A stretch of DNA of 24,624 nucleotides from Gonium pectorale (lineage: Eukaryota > Chlorophyta > Chlorophyceae > Chlamydomonadales > Volvocaceae). A program made the position numbers and the translations under genes. The notes under the pieces are model-generated. The model had not been told where the DNA came from and did not search any database. It saw only the letters and a program-made list of their open reading frames with translations. This document shows, piece by piece, positions 20,548-24,624 of the stretch (position 1 is the stretch's first letter; every line of letters begins with the position of its first letter). Location: positions 895,190 through 919,813 of the forward strand of contig LSYV01000045.1 of assembly GCA_001584585.1 (NCBI GenBank). Direction: 5' to 3'.

Positions 20548-22489
20548 CTACGGCTCCTCCCAGAGCGACTCCAGGCTGCTGGCAGGGACTGGCTGGCTCA
20601 CAGCACGCGCCAGTGTCGCCTTGCGAGGCAGCCCGCGGCGCACTGTGCCCTCCATCATGGTGGATGGCATCCTGCCAGTCTGACAACGACCGCCGTCGTC
20701 GGAGCCCTTCGCGCCCCCGGCCTCTTGCCCCGCCCGCGCCATGCCAACTGCGCCAGGCGAGCCGGGGGCCGTGTCGGTGGCCCCCGAGCGCGGGCTGCCT
20801 CCGAGGCTGACCGAGTGCTGCAGGTAGAAGCGCCCGCCGTGGACACGCTTGTGGAAGCAGCCCTCATGCGCGTCCAGTGCCTCGTGGCCGTGGCCATCGG
20901 CGGCGGCTGCAACAGCAGCCCCCTCGTGCTGCCTCAGGCGGCTGTCAAGGCTGGCCCTACCACAAACACGACGGCCCCCGTCTGCGGGCAGGACCTGCTG
21001 CACAGAGAACAGGCTGTCGTACGACACGCCTTTAGGGAAGTTGCGGCGCCGACCAAGCTCCGAATCGGAGGCGCCAGACTGCGTGCTGCAGGCCGCCATG
21101 GCTCCTGCTGTGCACGGCGCAGCCCCCAACTCGCCGGCGGCATTGCAGGTACCGCTGCTCACGCCGTGTAACACGGCGAGCGGTGTAAGCTCGGCTGCTG
21201 CTGTGGTTGGGAAGGTGGAAGGCAGCTCCGAGTCCGAGACGCCAGGGAGAGCGGCGAGCGCGGCAACAACGGCGTCAGCGGCAGACACGCCGGCCGCCAA
21301 GCGGTGGAAGGCGTTACCACCCCGGCGCCGGCCGCCCACGGGCGTGGAGTCCACGGACGAGTAGCGCGCAAGGCTGTTAGCAGCACGCGGCGGCGATGAC
21401 AGTGCGTTGCTAAGCGAGATGACGTCGTAGTGGGACCCTATGGCAGCAGGAAAAAACAAGCAGGACCGTCGGACAATTGTGTCGTGAAAGGCAACAATCA
21501 ACGTGGGGATGTCAACTACCGCGGCATCCGTAACTGGGCTCCGACGCCGTATGTAAACACCGCAGAACCGTGCGCGCATGCTCCACTGCAAGCGTGCACC
21601 CACCTTGCTGGTTGCTGTTGGGCAGAGACGCCGAGGAGGTTGGGGGGAAGGCCCTCACGACCGCCTTCACGCTCAGTCCGCACGCGAGCTCGGCTGCTGC
21701 AGTAGTGTCGATTACGTGCTCGCCAACGCCATCATCACGGAAGTGTAGCACGTTGGAACTCGAGCTGTTGGCACCGCCGCTGCTGCTATAGCCAAACAGC
21801 GCAGCGTCGGACTCCCCGGAGTCGAAATGCGCTGCCACAGGCAGAGACGACGCACGACCTGGAGGTGTGTCTTGGACCCCGGCGGAAGTCGCGGCCTGAA
21901 CGGCCACGCTAGACAACCGTGGACGCGGTTGCGCTGCTGCTGCTGCAATGGACCCAGCCTTATATGCGAAGTTGGAGGCGCACGGCTTGCATGGGCTCTC
22001 CCCGACCATCGTTGACGTGTCAGGTGGCGACGCGTCAGTTTCGGCCTTGCAGTCTGAGGCCGCGCTTACGCTGCTTTCGCTGCATGATCCATCGCCGCTG
22101 CTTCGACTCGAGCGCGATGTAGCCCTCAGCTGCAAGGATAGCAGCGACTGGGGTTTCCAGGAAGGTGAGGAGGATCGACCACCTACAAACTTGGTCCCAT
22201 TATTGAGTTCGGCATGGAGAGCGGTCTCGTCGAAAACGAGGGCTGTGGGCGAACCGTGCATGAAGGTCCGTCGGTCCTCCGACCCTCCCATGGCATCTTT
22301 CTGGCAAGCACTGAGCTGCTGAAGGCTCGCAGCACAAGCGTCGACTCCGCTAGCGCCCGCCTGTGCAGCACGAGACGCGCCGCCGAGGGGCGCCCGTGCG
22401 CGAGATTGGTTGTGGTTGCTTACAACAGCCTTGAAGGGCGAGTTTCCATCTAGCCACGCATCCAGACTCCCGACGGGGTGGGGTCCCAT
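20548..22489 (-). CDS. Ser/Ala-rich protein of unknown function, two exons
   Basis: Exon 1 is 22489-21604 and exon 2 is 21437-20548, joined across a 166-bp intron. Donor CAAG|GTGGGT and acceptor TTCCTGCTGCCATAG are strong, and the phase-1 join gives Gly (SNQQ-G-SHYDV). The ATG at 22489 is the first in frame after a TGA. The product is 591 residues with no motif I recognise and no membrane segment or signal peptide. It is rich in Ser, Ala and Gly, with acidic SDSEL twice (GVSDSELPS, GASDSELGRRRNF), ESDAALFGYSSS and basic patches such as RRRGGN and GRASLDSR, which look like phosphorylation sites. It could be a regulatory or scaffold protein, but that is a guess. A short upstream exon ending before 22530 cannot be excluded. 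Confidence 0.68.
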
Positions 22490-22652
22490 CTTGCCCGGGA
22501 TAGCCGGGTCTGCACAGCTCGCCCTCCTGCGTAAAAGCAGCAGTCACATACTTGAGCGCTTGGACTGTGGGCCGAATCTTGCGGACTGCGGACGTGTGGA
22601 CGCGCGACGCAAGCCCACCTTATGAGGCCAAGCGCATCCGCTAGATCGGGTG

Positions 22653-22661
22653 CTTTTTATC
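22653..22661 (-). promoter_or_regulatory. Possible TATA box for the Ser/Ala-rich gene
   Basis: On the minus strand GATAAAAAG lies about 165 bp upstream of the ATG at 22489, which would leave a leader of about 135 nt. Position and sequence are reasonable, but such a motif occurs often by chance. Confidence 0.25.
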
Positions 22662-22993
22662 GACTACCCAATGAACAAGAGCGCTGAAGCGAGCGTCGGA
22701 CGAAGGGGGCCGTCGATGAACGCGACGTTGCGAGAACGAGAACGAGGGTCCTTCTCACGACGGCTACGCCTCCTCCAGGCCCGAGCTGTAGATTGCGCCG
22801 AGGAGCTACGAGCAGTCCAAGTTGTCGGAGGCTATGGCGCGGTTAGCGCTGCAGGAACGCAACGAAGTATGGGCACCCACGTGAACTTGGTGAATACGGC
22901 GGGTAGATACCAAAAAGACAACTAGCGACAAGCTCGCACATGTGCATTCTGAGGAAGGCTTGCTGGTTCGTGCGGCGAGATTTCGTACAATAG

Positions 22994-23021
22994 GCAAGCA
23001 AGCATGCAAGCATGCAAGCAA
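22994..23021. repeat. Short GCAAGCAT tandem repeat
   Basis: GCAAGCAAGCATGCAAGCAT and so on, about three and a half units of an 8-bp repeat that contains the palindrome GCATGC. Confidence 0.8.
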
Positions 23022-23832
23022 CATTCGCTGAGCCAATGCATATGCCGTTTGCATTGCATAGTCAGTGCTATCTGTATTAGCCCGCTTTGCAAGTTGATAA
23101 AAGCACGTGCATAGGCACGGGACGCGTGCTCCCCCTCCCATAGGACACGCCATAGCGGCCCCGTGGACACCGTGGTAGACCGGTACGGTCCATTTGCACA
23201 TTTACGTACTGGCAAACCACCAAAACACACCATGATGCTGTCAGCGTTTGTTGGCAGAGATGAGGACGGCGCGTCTCTTACGAGGGCAGGGGAGACTGTA
23301 CAGAGGGGTGTGGTTGTACGCTGTCGGCTTGCATTTGCAATCCAGCCAGTGTCCTCCGGTCGCATGAACGCCCTACGTTGAAAGTCGAGGCTAAGAAGAG
23401 GGTTGAAATAGAAATGGATGAGGGTTTGGGGTCGGTCGCTACCCACAGGGTGGGGACGGCTGATTAGGGCTGATTTCGGATGCGCCCCGGGTTTTGGATG
23501 GTGGGTTGGGTGTTGGTGGGCCCGGTTGGATTGCGGATTGGAGATGCCAGTGGCTGGAGGATGCGGGATTATCAGTATCCCTGGATTGGGCTTTTCTCTG
23601 TTGGAAGGTTACAGGATGAGAGACAAGGGCGAGAGGAAATGGCGCAGGCATCGGGAGGGACAGACAGCCCTCCCGTGACGAACCCCTGCCCGAACCTGCC
23701 CGAACTACAGCGCACCACGGCAGCCAAGACCAAACACCGACGGCACGCACACGAGGAGAAGGAGCCCTGCACCTAAAGACCAAACAGCAGAAAGACGACG
23801 AAACTACCGTAATGCTACGCGCGATTCGCAAC

Positions 23833-24439
23833 ACCGGATTCGTGAGGCCCGCACGCGTTTTTCTTTACACCCTCCAGCACCGGTATCCGTGAAGCCGCTC
23901 TCGGGTCCACAGCTGTCATTATGCCCTGCTACCGGATTCGTGATGGCCGTTCCTGGCCGCCAACGCCATTGCGCCCTTGCTCGCCTCTCCGCCTGTAACC
24001 TTTCCACAGAAAAAAATGCAGCTGAACACCAGGGCAGACCGCATCAAGACCTACCAGCTGTCAAACTCAGCTTTCGTCATAAATTACACCCCCAATAGTT
24101 AAAGAAAGAGAAACCTGCACAGAAAGAGGGAGCCCGCCTCTACGGCCATACACGCCCGAAGGCGTGACGTTTCCAATAGGGCGGGCGGGAAGAAAACACG
24201 GACTCAGGAGGCGATGTGGCCGGCAGCGGTCAGGGGCGTGTCGACATGGCGGCATGCAGAAGCACACCAAAGCACTCCCAGCCCAGTAGCTGAGCGCCGA
24301 AGGACCGGTGGTGAACCCTTGCGTCTATGTATTTATGGCAACAGGTAGCTCGCTCCTCCGAAGTTGTACCGGTACGCAACGAACACTGAAGGGGCTGGGC
24401 TGGAGCCAAGCCGGATCTAACCCGTACCGGGATTCGTGA
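23833..24439. repeat. Four dispersed copies of an ACCGGATTCGTGA motif
   Basis: Copies at 23833-23845, 23879-23892 (ACCGGTATCCGTGA), 23931-23943 and 24426-24439 (ACCGGGATTCGTGA), all in the same orientation and each followed within a few bases by GCC (three of them GCCG). The gaps are unequal, so this is not a simple tandem array. Confidence 0.6.
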
Positions 24440-24624
24440 CAGCCGTAGGACGGCCCCAGTCAATGTGCCGGGCTTACAAGGCAACGGGGACGCCGGGTGT
24501 TGGCGAACAGTTGTAATGCTGATGCGCGCCACTTCAATGTGAAGACACACTTGGCAACACGGGCTGCCGGCCAGGATGCCTTTGCAGGCTACCTGTTTTC
24601 TGCACTCCATCACGCATACGTATC

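Larger units (their letters stand above)
22662..24624. other. Right-hand spacer with short repeats, no convincing gene
   Basis: Open frames up to 174 codons (22922-23446, -) show no domain and no splice context. A GCAAGCAT tandem lies at 22994-23021. A G/T-rich stretch runs about 23415-23560 (GGGTTTGGG, GGTGGGTTGGGTG). A motif close to ACCGGATTCGTGA recurs four times from 23833 on. The last 500 bp hold nothing I can name. Confidence 0.45.

Overview
The window looks like a nuclear scaffold from a volvocine green alga (Chlamydomonas/Volvox relatives). Coding parts are very GC-rich, with Ala/Gly/Ser/Pro runs and trinucleotide expansions. Genes are cut by many short GT-AG introns with donors such as GTGAGT, GTGCGT, GTAAGC and GTGGGT. 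Introns and spacers carry minisatellites and GC-rich palindromic repeats. There are no bacterial operons, no CRISPR array, and no rRNA or tRNA that I can recognise. An assembly gap of 412 N lies at 10878-11289.

Layout. (1) 1-6658, + strand: the 3' part of a large multi-exon gene that starts left of the window. It encodes a roughly 1,590-residue stretch of low-complexity protein ending in a block of about five or six membrane segments. (2) 6659-12021: mostly non-coding, with an orphan duplicate of the last exons of a protein kinase gene (8037-8990 region, - strand), a diverged dispersed repeat pair, GC-rich hairpins and the gap. (3) 12122 to about 17860, - strand: a receptor-like kinase gene of the tyrosine-kinase-like (TKL) type, with ectodomain, one transmembrane helix and kinase domain. 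About thirteen exons can be placed, and nearly all junctions keep phase. Its DFG motif is changed to GLR, a 37-nt exon has lost 20 bp, and the ectodomain carries two frameshifts that cancel each other, so it is a pseudokinase or a recent pseudogene. (4) 17860-20547: AT-richer sequence with no convincing gene. (5) 20548-22489, - strand: a two-exon gene for a 591-residue Ser/Ala-rich protein of unknown function. (6) 22700-24624: spacer with short repeats.

The most interesting part is the kinase locus. The C-lobe exons exist twice, about 4.2 kb apart and on the same strand. Each copy carries different disabling lesions, and the copies are nearly identical at the 3' end, intron included, but clearly diverged upstream. 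That pattern suggests duplication followed by decay, perhaps with gene conversion. The three genes show no sign of a shared pathway.
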